Assembly: GCA_034111105.1 (NCBI GenBank)
Contig: JAWUXY010000091.1
Span: 1 to 19,971, forward strand
Source: Bermanella sp034111105
GTDB lineage: Bacteria; Pseudomonadota; Gammaproteobacteria; Pseudomonadales; Oceanobacteraceae
DNA length: 19,971 nucleotides
Direction of reading: 5' to 3'
Part shown: one piece after another, positions 9,054-16,197 of the stretch
How positions within the stretch are numbered: the first letter of the stretch is position 1
Layout of the letters: each line of letters begins with the position of its first letter
The notes under the pieces: model-generated
Database searches by the model: none
What the model was told of the DNA's origin: nothing
What the model saw: only the letters and a program-made list of their open reading frames with translations
Translations under genes and position numbers: made by a program

Positions 9054-9324
9054 TCTTGTTTTTGATAATAGGCACGCCTTCAGATAAAAGCCTAGCGCGC
9101 TGTTCTTTGTAACTGTCAGAGCCTTCGGGCAAACTAATTTTCCCCTGTGAATTGACCACTCGGTGCCAAGGTAGTTGAGTATCTTTAGGTAAGTTTTTTA
9201 GCAGCCGACCCACATGTCGTGAGTGATTTTGAAAGCCCGCAGATCGAGCCAATGCACCATAACTGACGGTATGACCGTATGGCACTTGGCTCAGAGCAAT
9301 GTAAATAATGTCGTCGAAATTCAT
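9028..9324 (-). CDS. Alkyltransferase-like protein (Atl, MGMT family without the catalytic Cys)
   Basis: A 98-residue DNA-binding domain of the O6-alkylguanine transferase family. VPYGHTVSYGALARSAGF is the recognition helix region. SRHVGRLLKNLP carries the conserved Arg finger region. PWHRVVNSQGKIS replaces the methyltransferase PCHRV active site, so Trp stands where the alkyl-accepting Cys would be. This is the defining mark of Atl proteins, such as E. coli YbaZ and yeast Atl1, which bind O6-alkylguanine and hand it to nucleotide excision repair rather than repairing it directly. The end of the gene overlaps the end of ampG on the opposite strand by 26 bp. It lies 38 bp downstream of the chemotaxis gene. 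TAA stop. Confidence 0.92.
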   Translation of the reverse strand: MNFDDIIYIALSQVPYGHTVSYGALARSAGFQNHSRHVGRLLKNLPKDTQLPWHRVVNSQGKISLPEGSDSYKEQRARLLSEGVPIIKNKIKKPHFLG

Positions 9325-9328
9325 GCCC

Positions 9329-9348
9329 GCATACTATCACATGTATGC
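9329..9348 (-). repeat. Small inverted repeat in front of atl
   Basis: Arms GCATAC (9329-9334) and GTATGC (9343-9348) surround an 8-nt loop and end four bases before the atl start codon. On the mRNA this hairpin would lie over the ribosome-binding region. It lacks a U-tract, so it is not a convincing terminator for the chemotaxis gene. Confidence 0.35.
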
Positions 9349-9362
9349 AGGTCAGCCCCACT

Positions 9363-10985
9363 CTAACTGGCTTTGAGTTTGACGATTTGAGAGCTTAATT
9401 TTTGTGACATTCCTTTTAATGATTCGCTTAAATCTAATGTTTGTTTAGCGTATTTTGAGCTATCTTCAGCAATCGAAGTGATCTCATTTACATTTTGTGA
9501 AATATCATCTGCCACGGTGCTTTGTTCTTGAGCCGCCTGAGCAATTTGCTCGTTAGTCCCTAATATTTGTTTAATGTCATGACTGATTTTTTCAATCGTC
9601 TCACCGGCTTGATTCACCTGAGTGACACTTTCTTCTGTGCGAGTTTGCCCTGATTCAATGGCGGTTACCGCATTTTGAGCGCCGTTTTGTACGTTCTCAA
9701 TGATGGTATGAATTTCGGCGGTACTTTCTTGGGTACGTTGAGCAAGTGTGCGCACTTCATCTGCCACAACCGCAAAGCCGCGGCCTTGCTCACCTGCGCG
9801 TGCTGCCTCAATCGCGGCGTTAAGGGCAAGTAAGTTGGTTTGCTCTGCAATGCCTTTGATAACATCGAGAACTGTGCCGACATTTTTTGTATCGACTTCT
9901 AAATTGCGAACCACTTCAGCGGTACTGGCGATTTGTTCACTGGTTGCGTTAATGGTGGCAATGGCGTGGCGCATAATACCAACCCCTTTAGAGGCTGATT
10001 TTTCTACATTATTGGCCACTTTTGCGGCTTCTTGTGCGTGTCGAGCCACCTCGGCTGATGCGGCCGACATTTCGGTTATTGCCGTCGCCATTTGATCAGT
10101 ACGCTGATATTGGTTCTGAGTGCCAGTTTGAATGGTGCTGGCAATTTCGTGCAATGACTGTGCACCTTCGCTTAGCTGATTAATCGAATCACTGATGGCT
10201 GAGGTACCTTCATTCAAGTTTGTTTGCAATTGAGCAACCGCTGAATACATTTGTGCAATCTCATCATCGCCACTGAGTGGGGTGACAGTAAATTCTAATT
10301 TACCTTGTGATAAGTCAGTGATGTATACACCAGCTTGTGTAATGGGTTGGCAAATCCAGCGGTTGATCAGCATAGAGGCGATGATAAAAAACGAGACCAT
10401 AGTGATTAAAATGACAACCAAACCATAAACGACTGTGTTGTTAGCAGCGGCTGTGGTGCTTTTACTGTGTGCTTGTGCTTGCTTGAAAGCGAGTTCAGTG
10501 ATGGCGGTGGCCATTTTGGTGGGCTCGCGATCAATACCCGATACGGCTTTATCGCCTTCGATATGGTTTTTATCAGCGGCCAAAAAGGCGTTATAACCGG
10601 TTTTGTACTTATCTAATAAAACCTTATGAGCGGCTAAAAACTCTTGTGTGAGTTTTTTGGTATCGTTTTTTACGGTTAGCTGAATAACTTTATTACCCAG
10701 CGCTTGCACCTTGTCATGCTGCTGTTGAAACTTTCCCCAGTATTTTTCACGCTTGGTATCGTCGTAGCCACGCAGTAATACGTTTTTCCACTCTTGAACT
10801 TGCACTTTAAATTCGATTGCCATGGCGTCTGCGGCCAGCGCTGAAGCCACATCTTGGCCCAGCACATCTTCAAATTCAGAAACCTGGTCGGATAGTGACA
10901 AAAATGAAATGCCACTAATGATACCGACACCGAGTATGCCAGAACCAATAATGGCTAATAATTTGGCGCGTAAACCCATCGACAT
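9363..10985 (-). CDS. Methyl-accepting chemotaxis protein
   Basis: Transmembrane chemoreceptor of 540 residues. TM1 is at about 8-30. The periplasmic domain at 31-183 is all-helical and resembles a four-helix bundle (EWKNVLLRGYDD near the start). TM2 is at about 184-207 and HAMP follows. The long cytoplasmic coiled coil has its CheA/CheW-binding tip at about 378-405 (GIAEQTNLLALNAAIEAARA, then GEQGRGFAVVADEVRTLA). Methylation-type Gln/Glu pairs flank it. The C-terminus (QIVKLKAS) has no CheR-tethering pentapeptide. The ATG is preceded by an excellent ATGGAGGATAA ribosome site. No che genes are adjacent, so it is a stand-alone receptor of unknown ligand. TAG stop. Confidence 0.95.
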   Translation of the reverse strand: MSMGLRAKLLAIIGSGILGVGIISGISFLSLSDQVSEFEDVLGQDVASALAADAMAIEFKVQVQEWKNVLLRGYDDTKREKYWGKFQQQHDKVQALGNKVIQLTVKNDTKKLTQEFLAAHKVLLDKYKTGYNAFLAADKNHIEGDKAVSGIDREPTKMATAITELAFKQAQAHSKSTTAAANNTVVYGLVVILITMVSFFIIASMLINRWICQPITQAGVYITDLSQGKLEFTVTPLSGDDEIAQMYSAVAQLQTNLNEGTSAISDSINQLSEGAQSLHEIASTIQTGTQNQYQRTDQMATAITEMSAASAEVARHAQEAAKVANNVEKSASKGVGIMRHAIATINATSEQIASTAEVVRNLEVDTKNVGTVLDVIKGIAEQTNLLALNAAIEAARAGEQGRGFAVVADEVRTLAQRTQESTAEIHTIIENVQNGAQNAVTAIESGQTRTEESVTQVNQAGETIEKISHDIKQILGTNEQIAQAAQEQSTVADDISQNVNEITSIAEDSSKYAKQTLDLSESLKGMSQKLSSQIVKLKAS

Positions 10986-11070
10986 AGTTATCCTCCATTA
11001 GGAATAGTGTTACCTAATGTAAGTCTAGTACTGATTTGGCGATGTGCAGGTTTCTATGCCACCCTTTATC

Positions 11071-11832
11071 TTATAGGCGAAGACCCCCGTCTAACTCGAT
11101 AATGCGGCCATTCATGTAATCATTCTCAAGTAAAAAAGCCACGCTTTGGGCTATTTCATCGGCTTCGCCCATGCGCTTGGCCGGAATCATGTTGGTCATT
11201 TTGGCAAGAATGTCTTCTCTGATGCTGGCGGTCATATCAGTGCGAATGAACCCTGGCGCAATGGCGTTGCTGCGAATGTTAAAAGGCGCGAGTTCTTTTG
11301 CCCAGACTACGCTTAATGACGCCACGCCTGCTTTTGCGGCGCTGTAATTGCTTTGCCCCATATTACCTGCTCGCGAAATACTCGAAATATTGATAATACA
11401 GCCTGTTTGCTTCAGCTTTGCAGCTTGATAGGCAAACTCACGACCGCACAAGAATACGCCAGTTAAGTTGACGTCTATTACGCTTTGCCAGTGATTGAGC
11501 GAAAGCTTAGTAAGCTCGCCGTTTTTCTCCTTAATGAGCAAGCCATCGCGAAGAATACCGGCGTTGTTGATAAGCCCATTAAGCGCGCCAAAATCTTGTG
11601 CAATTTGGCTGAAAACCTGCTCTACAGCATCTTCTTGTGCGACATTACAACAATAGTATTTAACCTTAGGGCTGCCGGCTTGCTCACATAAAGATTGAGT
11701 TTGCGAGAGCTTTTGCTCGTCTAAATCAATCAGTACCAGTTTTGCGCGTTTATTGGCAAGGTACAGTGCCATAGACTGGCCTAAACCTTGTGCGGCGCCG
11801 GTAATCACGATAACGCTGTTTTCTATTTGCAT
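11071..11832 (-). CDS. Short-chain dehydrogenase/reductase, FabG-like
   Basis: Classical SDR oxidoreductase of 253 residues. The cofactor motif TGAAQGLG is at 11-18 and the NNAG motif at 89-92. The catalytic tetrad is visible as Asn122, Ser150, Tyr163 and Lys167 (YSAAKAG). The substrate side includes APGFIRTDMT, and the end NGRIIELDGGLRL is typical of FabG-type enzymes. Asp36 at the end of the second strand (LVLIDLD) suggests NAD(H) rather than NADP(H), which argues against the main fatty-acid FabG. A 3-oxoacyl or 3-hydroxyacyl substrate is likely but unproven. No fatty-acid genes are nearby. TAA stop. Confidence 0.9.
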   Translation of the reverse strand: MQIENSVIVITGAAQGLGQSMALYLANKRAKLVLIDLDEQKLSQTQSLCEQAGSPKVKYYCCNVAQEDAVEQVFSQIAQDFGALNGLINNAGILRDGLLIKEKNGELTKLSLNHWQSVIDVNLTGVFLCGREFAYQAAKLKQTGCIINISSISRAGNMGQSNYSAAKAGVASLSVVWAKELAPFNIRSNAIAPGFIRTDMTASIREDILAKMTNMIPAKRMGEADEIAQSVAFLLENDYMNGRIIELDGGLRL

Positions 11833-11902
11833 GATTTACTCTCAATATAGTGAAAATTGACGCTACATTAGCGTGTTCTTAGGGACTCGCCAATCTCATT
11901 GT

Positions 11903-12463
11903 TTATGCTGGCCAAAAAGCAGAAACGAAGCCCAATAGAATAAATGCACTGGCCGCAATGATACGAACCATATTAAGCGGTAAGCGTTTCATTAAAGCGT
12001 CGCCAAAATAAATGATTGGGATATTGGCCATCAGCATGCCGACGGTGGTGCCAATTGTAACCAAGAGCACGTTTTGGTACTGGGCGCCTAAAATAATAGT
12101 GGCTACTTGAGTTTTATCACCCATTTCAGCCAAGAAAAATAAAAGCGTGGTAGCAAAAAACGGCCCTAAATGCGCCATTAAGTTAGGCTCGCTATCGAGC
12201 TTGTCAGGTATTAATACCCAAAGGCCCACTGCGATAAAACTGCCTGAAACCAAATATTGCACCCAACTTTCACTTAACCATTGAATCGAGTATTGGCCCA
12301 GCCAAGCGCTTAAGCCGTGATTAATAATAGTAGCAAGTAAAATACCGGCAATAATGGCGTGTTTATTAGAAAAACGGGTGGCTAATAGTAGAGAGAGAAG
12401 TTGGGTTTTATCACCGATTTCGGCAAGTGCCACGGTTGTGGTCGAGATGAGTAACGATTCCAT
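11903..12463 (-). CDS. mneA: UPF0016/GDT1 (TMEM165) family manganese exporter
   Basis: Inner-membrane cation exporter of 186 residues with two repeated halves. Each half carries the family's E-x-G-D-K-T motif: AEIGDKTQLLSLLLATRF (Glu15-Thr20) and AEMGDKTQVATIILGAQY (Glu113-Thr118). About six hydrophobic helices are visible. Family members export Mn2+ (for example MneA of Vibrio), and the manganese riboswitch in the leader strongly supports that here. The start is the ATG at 12461-12463 (MESLLIST), preceded by GGAG. A longer frame back to 12556 would translate the riboswitch and gives an implausible N-terminus. TAA stop. Confidence 0.93.
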   Translation of the reverse strand: MESLLISTTTVALAEIGDKTQLLSLLLATRFSNKHAIIAGILLATIINHGLSAWLGQYSIQWLSESWVQYLVSGSFIAVGLWVLIPDKLDSEPNLMAHLGPFFATTLLFFLAEMGDKTQVATIILGAQYQNVLLVTIGTTVGMLMANIPIIYFGDALMKRLPLNMVRIIAASAFILLGFVSAFWPA

Positions 12464-12494
12464 GAAAGGCTCCAGCGGGAATAAGAACCAAGGC

Positions 12495-12527
12495 AAATAG
12501 CAACCTCCCGCCATTGGGTGGCTATTT
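12495..12527 (-). promoter_or_regulatory. Hairpin between the Mn riboswitch and the exporter start
   Basis: Arms AAATAGCAACC (12495-12505) and GGTGGCTATTT (12517-12527) pair with one mismatch around an 11-nt loop. It lies between the aptamer and the ribosome site of the exporter gene. No U-tract follows on the minus strand, so it is more likely part of a translational expression platform than a terminator (inference). Confidence 0.5.
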
Positions 12528-12529
12528 AC

Positions 12530-12647
12530 CTTAAGTCTTGCCGATGTCGAGTACATAGTACGCTAACACGATGCCACCATAAGCCATTGAGGGCTTAATT
12601 ATGTTGACGACATCACCAGAAAAACTGGCAGGCTACTCCCCTAAGAT
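12530..12647 (-). promoter_or_regulatory. yybP-ykoY manganese riboswitch
   Basis: The minus-strand leader holds the conserved pieces of the yybP-ykoY Mn2+ riboswitch: GGGGAGTAGCC near the 5' end (12631-12641), CGTCAACATA, then GGCATCG and TACTCGACATCGGCAAGAC before the 3' side. It precedes a UPF0016 exporter, a classic target. Mn2+ binding normally turns expression on. Exact ends are approximate. Conserved-motif recognition was by eye. Confidence 0.88.
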
Positions 12648-12653
12648 GCGCGC

Positions 12654-12681
12654 ATTATAAGGTGAGATGGGAGGGAGTCAA
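12654..12681 (-). promoter_or_regulatory. Sigma-70 promoter of the Mn riboswitch-exporter unit
   Basis: On the minus strand a -35 TTGACT (12676-12681), a 16-bp spacer and a perfect -10 TATAAT (12654-12659) are present. Transcription would begin near 12647, directly before the riboswitch. Confidence 0.8.
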
Positions 12682-12735
12682 TTCGCTGGTGTGTAAATAC
12701 GATTGGCAAGGCAGGTTTTATGTTTGCTTTATGCA

Positions 12736-12763
12736 TAAAAAAGCCCCGAGGAAACCTCGGGGC
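12736..12763 (-). terminator. Rho-independent terminator of the 12793-13320 gene
   Basis: On the minus strand GCCCCGAGG, a 3-nt loop and CCTCGGGGC form a perfect 9-bp GC-rich stem (12743-12763), followed by a run of six U (12737-12742). It lies about 30 nt after the stop of the hypothetical gene. Confidence 0.92.
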
Positions 12764-12792
12764 AAGCGGTCTATACAACATAACAGGAGAGT

Positions 12793-13320
12793 TTACACTT
12801 CGGCGTAACGGTTGCTTAGGGCATCAAAAAATTGCTCCCTCAGCTTACTGACTTCACGTTTAATATCTTGGGCTTCTTGCTCGTTTAAGTCTTTTTTGTC
12901 GATATAAAAATGTCGGCGAAAAAAGATCACCTTACTGCGAAATTTACGCAGGCTTTTATATAAGGGCTTCTCATTGAGCAGCAGCAGCTTAGACTCAGCG
13001 GCGGTGAGTTCATTAAAGCTGTGTACGAGCTCGTCGAGCACCAGATACAGCTCGCTGCGGCGGCTTTGCGGCCAGTCGTAACGGTTTTTTGTCGCGTTCA
13101 TGTATTCGTTGATTAATTCGAAATACTTCATAAATACGTGATGAACTTGTTCTGCTTGTTGCGCAATGCCTTCTAATAAATCACGCTGGTGGTCTAGGCG
13201 CTGCTGGGCCCGGTTGTGCTTAAGGCGCATCCCCGATAGCCAGTAACCAGATAAGCCGGCGATCATGGCACCAAGGGTGACCTTGATGCTGGTATCTAAA
13301 ATGACGATCAGTTCTTGCAT
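12793..13320 (-). CDS. Hypothetical membrane-anchored helical protein
   Basis: A 175-residue protein that I do not recognise. One hydrophobic segment at about 5-29 (IVILDTSIKVTLGAMIAGLS...) would anchor it in the inner membrane. The rest is strongly helical, charged and rich in Lys, Arg, Glu and Leu, with coiled-coil character at 33-62 and 85-175 (KSLRKFRSKVIFFRRHFYID, EAQDIKREVSKLREQF). It diverges from fxsA and has its own strong terminator, so it forms a single-gene unit. The ATG at 13318-13320 begins MQELIVIL. TAA stop. No enzyme motif is visible. Confidence 0.75.
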   Translation of the reverse strand: MQELIVILDTSIKVTLGAMIAGLSGYWLSGMRLKHNRAQQRLDHQRDLLEGIAQQAEQVHHVFMKYFELINEYMNATKNRYDWPQSRRSELYLVLDELVHSFNELTAAESKLLLLNEKPLYKSLRKFRSKVIFFRRHFYIDKKDLNEQEAQDIKREVSKLREQFFDALSNRYAEV

Positions 13321-13352
13321 GATGACTCCGCGTCAAAAAATCGGTGGTTATC

Positions 13353-13381
13353 CTTGAAAAGCAAAAACAACACCACCATTA
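13353..13381 (+). promoter_or_regulatory. Candidate sigma-32 (heat-shock) promoter of fxsA
   Basis: CTTGAA (13353-13358), a 15-bp spacer and CACCATTA (13374-13381) resemble the sigma-32 consensus CTTGAA-N13-15-CCCCATNT with one or two mismatches in the -10. Transcription would start near 13388, about 20 nt before the fxsA ATG. This also argues against a TTG start at 13389. Confidence 0.55.
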
Positions 13382-13409
13382 AGATAACTTGATAAAAAAG
13401 AGAGAAATT

Positions 13410-13838
13410 ATGAGATTTTTATTGTTATTGGTACTTTTGCCCTTGGTTGAGGTGGCTGCTTTTGCCCAGGTTGGTGGGAAGCTAGGTGCGATGAACGCAG
13501 TGTTTATGACATTGGCGACAGCATTTTTGGGAATGTTTTTAATTAAGACGCAAGGTTTTCGCACATTAAGCCTTGTGCGTGAACAAATAGCACAAGGACA
13601 AATGCCAGCGCAGACTGTTTTGAGTGGACTAATGGTGTTTGTGTGTGGCGCATTGTTGTTAATTCCAGGGTTTGTGACCGATACACTTGGCTTAATTGGC
13701 TTATTACCTTTTGTTCGCAATGGTTTAGCAGCTGCAATTCTGAAAAAAGGCATTATTGTTCAGGGAGCAGGAACAAAAGCCCGTCAAGCCGATGAGCATG
13801 GAAATGTCATCGAAGGGCAATACCGTCGCGAAGATTAA
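13410..13838 (+). CDS. fxsA: FxsA family membrane protein
   Basis: Small inner-membrane protein of 142 residues. FxsA of E. coli lessens exclusion of phage T7 by the F plasmid; its normal role is poorly known. Family features are the N-terminal helix MRFLLLLVLLPLVEVAAFAQ, GAMNAVFMTLATAFLGMFLIKTQGF with the conserved QGF, and GALLLIPGFVTDTLGLIGLLP near residues 80-100. A short polar C-terminal tail ends in IEGQYRRED. I start at the ATG at 13410, preceded by AGAGAG, because the family begins here; an upstream in-frame TTG at 13389 is unlikely. Its position directly upstream of groES matches the gene order in E. coli and relatives. TAA stop. Confidence 0.9.
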   Translation: MRFLLLLVLLPLVEVAAFAQVGGKLGAMNAVFMTLATAFLGMFLIKTQGFRTLSLVREQIAQGQMPAQTVLSGLMVFVCGALLLIPGFVTDTLGLIGLLPFVRNGLAAAILKKGIIVQGAGTKARQADEHGNVIEGQYRRED

Positions 13839-13860
13839 TTGAAAAAAATGGCAATAAGGT

Positions 13861-13888
13861 GTTGAAATATATTTCACTGCCCCCATCT
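13861..13888 (+). promoter_or_regulatory. Sigma-32 (heat-shock) promoter of groESL
   Basis: GTTGAA (13861-13866), a 14-bp spacer and CCCCATCT (13881-13888) closely match the sigma-32 consensus; the -10 is perfect. Transcription would begin near 13895, about 97 nt upstream of groES. No CIRCE element is present, so control is by sigma-32 and not HrcA. Confidence 0.88.
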
Positions 13889-13906
13889 TAAGTTCACAAA
13901 TTTTAA

Positions 13907-13929
13907 TAAGGTGACATGTTGTCACCTTA
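13907..13929 (+). repeat. Perfect inverted repeat in the groES leader
   Basis: Arms TAAGGTGACA (13907-13916) and TGTCACCTTA (13920-13929) are perfect 10-bp complements around a 3-nt loop. It starts about 12 nt after the predicted transcription start of groESL. It is followed by A-rich, not T-rich, sequence, so it is not a normal forward terminator. It could be an mRNA-stabilising 5' hairpin, an operator, or a weak end signal for fxsA. Confidence 0.65.
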
Positions 13930-13991
13930 AAATAATAAAAGAATTGGCTGATTTAGCCATTCAACACTGAAACTCGTTTGGAGATACGTAA

Positions 13992-14282
13992 ATGAAAATC
14001 CGTCCGTTACACGATCGAATCGTTGTTCGTCGTAAAGAAGAAGAAACTAAAACGGCTGGCGGTATCGTGCTTCCTGGTGCAGCTGCGGAAAAACCAAACC
14101 AAGGTGAAGTCGTAGCAGTCGGTACTGGCCGCGTTTTACAAAATGGTGATATACAAGCCCTAGCCGTTAAAGTGGGTGATACTGTGTTGTTTGGTCAATA
14201 CGGTACTAACGCTGTAAAAATCGATGGTGAAGAGCTATTGATTATGAGCGAAGGCGAAATCTACGGCATCATTGAAGCTTAA
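13992..14282 (+). CDS. groES: Co-chaperonin GroES
   Basis: Ten-kDa co-chaperonin of 96 residues, the lid of the GroEL chamber in the cytoplasm. The sequence matches over its full length: MKIRPLHDRIVVRRKEEE, the mobile loop KTAGGIVLPGAAAEK that docks on GroEL, NQGEVVAVGTGR, VGDTVLFGQYG, and the ending ELLIMSEGEIYGIIEA. TTGGAG provides the ribosome site. It is followed 51 bp later by groEL and shares its heat-shock promoter. TAA stop. Confidence 0.98.
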   Translation: MKIRPLHDRIVVRRKEEETKTAGGIVLPGAAAEKPNQGEVVAVGTGRVLQNGDIQALAVKVGDTVLFGQYGTNAVKIDGEELLIMSEGEIYGIIEA

Positions 14283-14333
14283 TCTTCAATTCACGTTATT
14301 CATTGTCAAAATATATTGTTAAGGAATTGAATC

Positions 14334-15974
14334 ATGGCTAAAGAAGTAATTTTTAGTGATAGCGCCCGCAAAAAAATGCTGGCGGGTGTTAACGTTTTAG
14401 CGGACGCCGTAAAAGTAACCTTAGGACCTAAGGGTCGTAACGTTGTTTTAGATAAGTCTTTTGGTGCACCCACCATCACCAAAGATGGTGTATCGGTAGC
14501 AAAAGAAATCGAGCTAGAAGATAAGTTCGAAAACATGGGCGCGCAGATGGTTAAAGAAGTTGCGTCACAAGCAAACGATAAAGCCGGTGACGGTACAACA
14601 ACTGCGACAGTATTGGCGCAAGCGATCATCAACGAAGGTCTTAAATCCGTTGCCGCTGGCATGAACCCAATGGATCTTAAGCGTGGTATTGATAAAGCTA
14701 CCGCTGCGGTTGTTGAAGAATTGGCTAAATTGGCGCAACCATGCGCAGATGGAAAATCCATCGCTCAGGTAGGTACTATCTCTGCAAACTCTGATAGCAC
14801 TGTGGGTGACTTAATTGCTCAAGCTATGGAGCGCGTTGGTAAAGAAGGCGTGATCACAGTTGAAGAAGGTCAAGGCCTGCAAGATGAGCTAGAAGTGGTT
14901 GAGGGTATGCAGTTTGACCGTGGTTACTTGTCACCTTACTTCATCAACAACCAAGAAAAAATGAATGTTGAGCTAGAGAATCCTGTGATTCTTTTAGCGG
15001 ATAAAAAAATCGACAACCTACAAGAAATCATTCCATTACTAGAAGCGGTTGCTAAGTCTAGCCGTCCTCTATTAATCGTAGCCGAAGACGTTGAAGGCCA
15101 AGCGCTAGCAACTCTTGTTGTAAACACAATGCGCGGCACGTTCAAAGTAGCGGCTGTTAAAGCTCCTGGTTTTGGTGATCGGCGTAAAGCCATGTTGCAA
15201 GACATCGCTATTTTGACTGGCGGTAAAGTGATCTCTGAAGAAGTGGGCATGAGCTTAGAAACCACGACTCTAGACGATCTAGGTACAGCTAAAAAAGTGG
15301 TTATTGATAAAGAGCACACAGTTATCGTTGACGGTGCAGGTTCTGAGTCTGACGTGAAAATGCGTTGTGACCAAATCCGTAGCGAAGCCGATGCGTCTAC
15401 TTCAGAATACGACAAAGAGAAACTGCAAGAGCGTTTAGCGAAATTAGCTGGCGGTGTTGCTGTTATCAAGGTTGGCGCGGGTTCTGAAATCGAAATGAAA
15501 GAGAAAAAAGACCGTGTTGAAGATGCGCTACAAGCAACGCGCGCTGCGGTTGAAGAAGGCGTAGTAGCCGGTGGTGGTGTTGCACTGATTCGTGCCCTAA
15601 GCCATGTAACGGTTCAAGGTGATAACGAAGATCAAAACGTGGGTATCGCACTCGCGCTACGCGCAATGGAAGCACCAATTCGTCAAATCGCTGCGAACGC
15701 AGGTGACGAAGGTTCGGTTGTTGTGGATAAAGTGAAATCAGGCGAAGGTAACTTTGGTTACAATGCCGCTACTGGTGTTTACGGTGACATGATCGAAATG
15801 GCGATCATTGACCCTGCGAAAGTGACACGTTGATCTCTACAAGCCGCGGCTTCAGTTGGTGGTTTAATGATCACTACGGAAGCAATGGTTGCAGAGATTC
15901 CAGAAGAGAAAGGTGCCGGTATGCCAGATATGGGCGGAATGGGCGGAATGGGTGGTATGGGCGGAATGATGTAA
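14334..15974 (+). CDS. groEL: Chaperonin GroEL, interrupted by an in-frame TGA at codon 500
   Basis: Sixty-kDa chaperonin subunit. It begins MAKEVIFSDSARKKMLAGVN, shows the ATP-binding GDGTTTATVLAQ with catalytic-site Asp, the apical domain (EGMQFDRGYLSPYF, DRRKAMLQDIAILTGG), and the second equatorial half (VEEGVVAGGGVALIRA, YNAATGVYGDMIEM). After AKVTR a TGA (15831-15833) replaces the codon that is Ser in E. coli VTRSALQ. The frame then continues without any shift as SLQAAASVGGLMITTEAMVA, EIPEEKGAGMPDM and the GGM-repeat tail ending in TAA. Conceptual length is 546 residues, the usual size; if TGA stops translation the product has 499 residues and lacks the last equatorial helix. A TAAGGA ribosome site and a downstream terminator are intact. 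See findings. Confidence 0.95.
15831..15833 (+). other. In-frame TGA codon inside groEL
   Basis: The reading is GTG ACA CGT TGA TCT CTA CAA. A single base change from TCA (Ser) would create it. The following 46 sense codons preserve a normal GroEL C-terminus. No other TGA interrupts or ends any complete gene in this window. Confidence 0.95.
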
Positions 15975-16000
15975 TTCACCTGAACCCTTTGTTTAAGAAG

Positions 16001-16027
16001 AGGTCTCCTATTGGAGGCCTTTTTTTT
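16001..16027 (+). terminator. Rho-independent terminator of groESL
   Basis: AGGTCTCC and GGAGGCCT (16001-16008 and 16013-16020) form an 8-bp stem with one G-U pair and a TATT loop, followed by a run of T to 16027. It starts 26 nt after the TAA of groEL. Confidence 0.92.
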
Positions 16028-16134
16028 GGCCAATATTTTTTCAGATGTTGATGATTTTTTGTGCGTTGGCTCACTTAGTCGAATAATTTCTGAATTTTTA
16101 CCGTTTTGTTTCACTTTTTTGTCATACAGTGGCG

Positions 16135-16162
16135 TTACAGTGCGGCTCGCCTGCTTTACAAT
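16135..16162 (+). promoter_or_regulatory. Weak candidate promoter of gspNCD
   Basis: A -10-like TACAAT lies at 16157-16162, with TTACAG 16 bp upstream as a poor -35. It is the best -10 in the 170 bp between the groEL terminator and gspN. An alternative promoter cannot be excluded. Confidence 0.3.
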
Positions 16163-16197
16163 GGTGCCCCTTAGAATTTGTACAAGGTTATAACATA

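Noticed and set aside
12464..12556. N-terminal extension of the Mn exporter to 12556
   Set aside because: It would translate the riboswitch region, has no ribosome site, and the family begins at MESLL.
13389..13409. TTG start of fxsA at 13389
   Set aside because: It lies at the predicted transcription start; the family N-terminus and AGAGAG site fit the ATG at 13410.
13379..13925. Minus-strand frames across fxsA and its 3' flank
   Set aside because: They are antisense to a clear FxsA homologue and have no recognisable protein features.
14936..15469. Long open frame antisense to groEL
   Set aside because: It is a shadow of the strongly biased groEL codons, with low-complexity Ser/Thr composition and no ribosome site.
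15831..15875. Possible selenocysteine insertion signal after the groEL TGA, because the palindrome AAGCCGCGGCTT follows
   Set aside because: The palindrome could only form a 4-bp stem with a 4-nt loop and lacks the bulged U and GU-rich apical loop of a bacterial SECIS. It also follows from ordinary codons for QAAAS.
15901..15974. Short tandem GGAATGGGC repeats
   Set aside because: They encode the normal GGM-repeat tail of GroEL.
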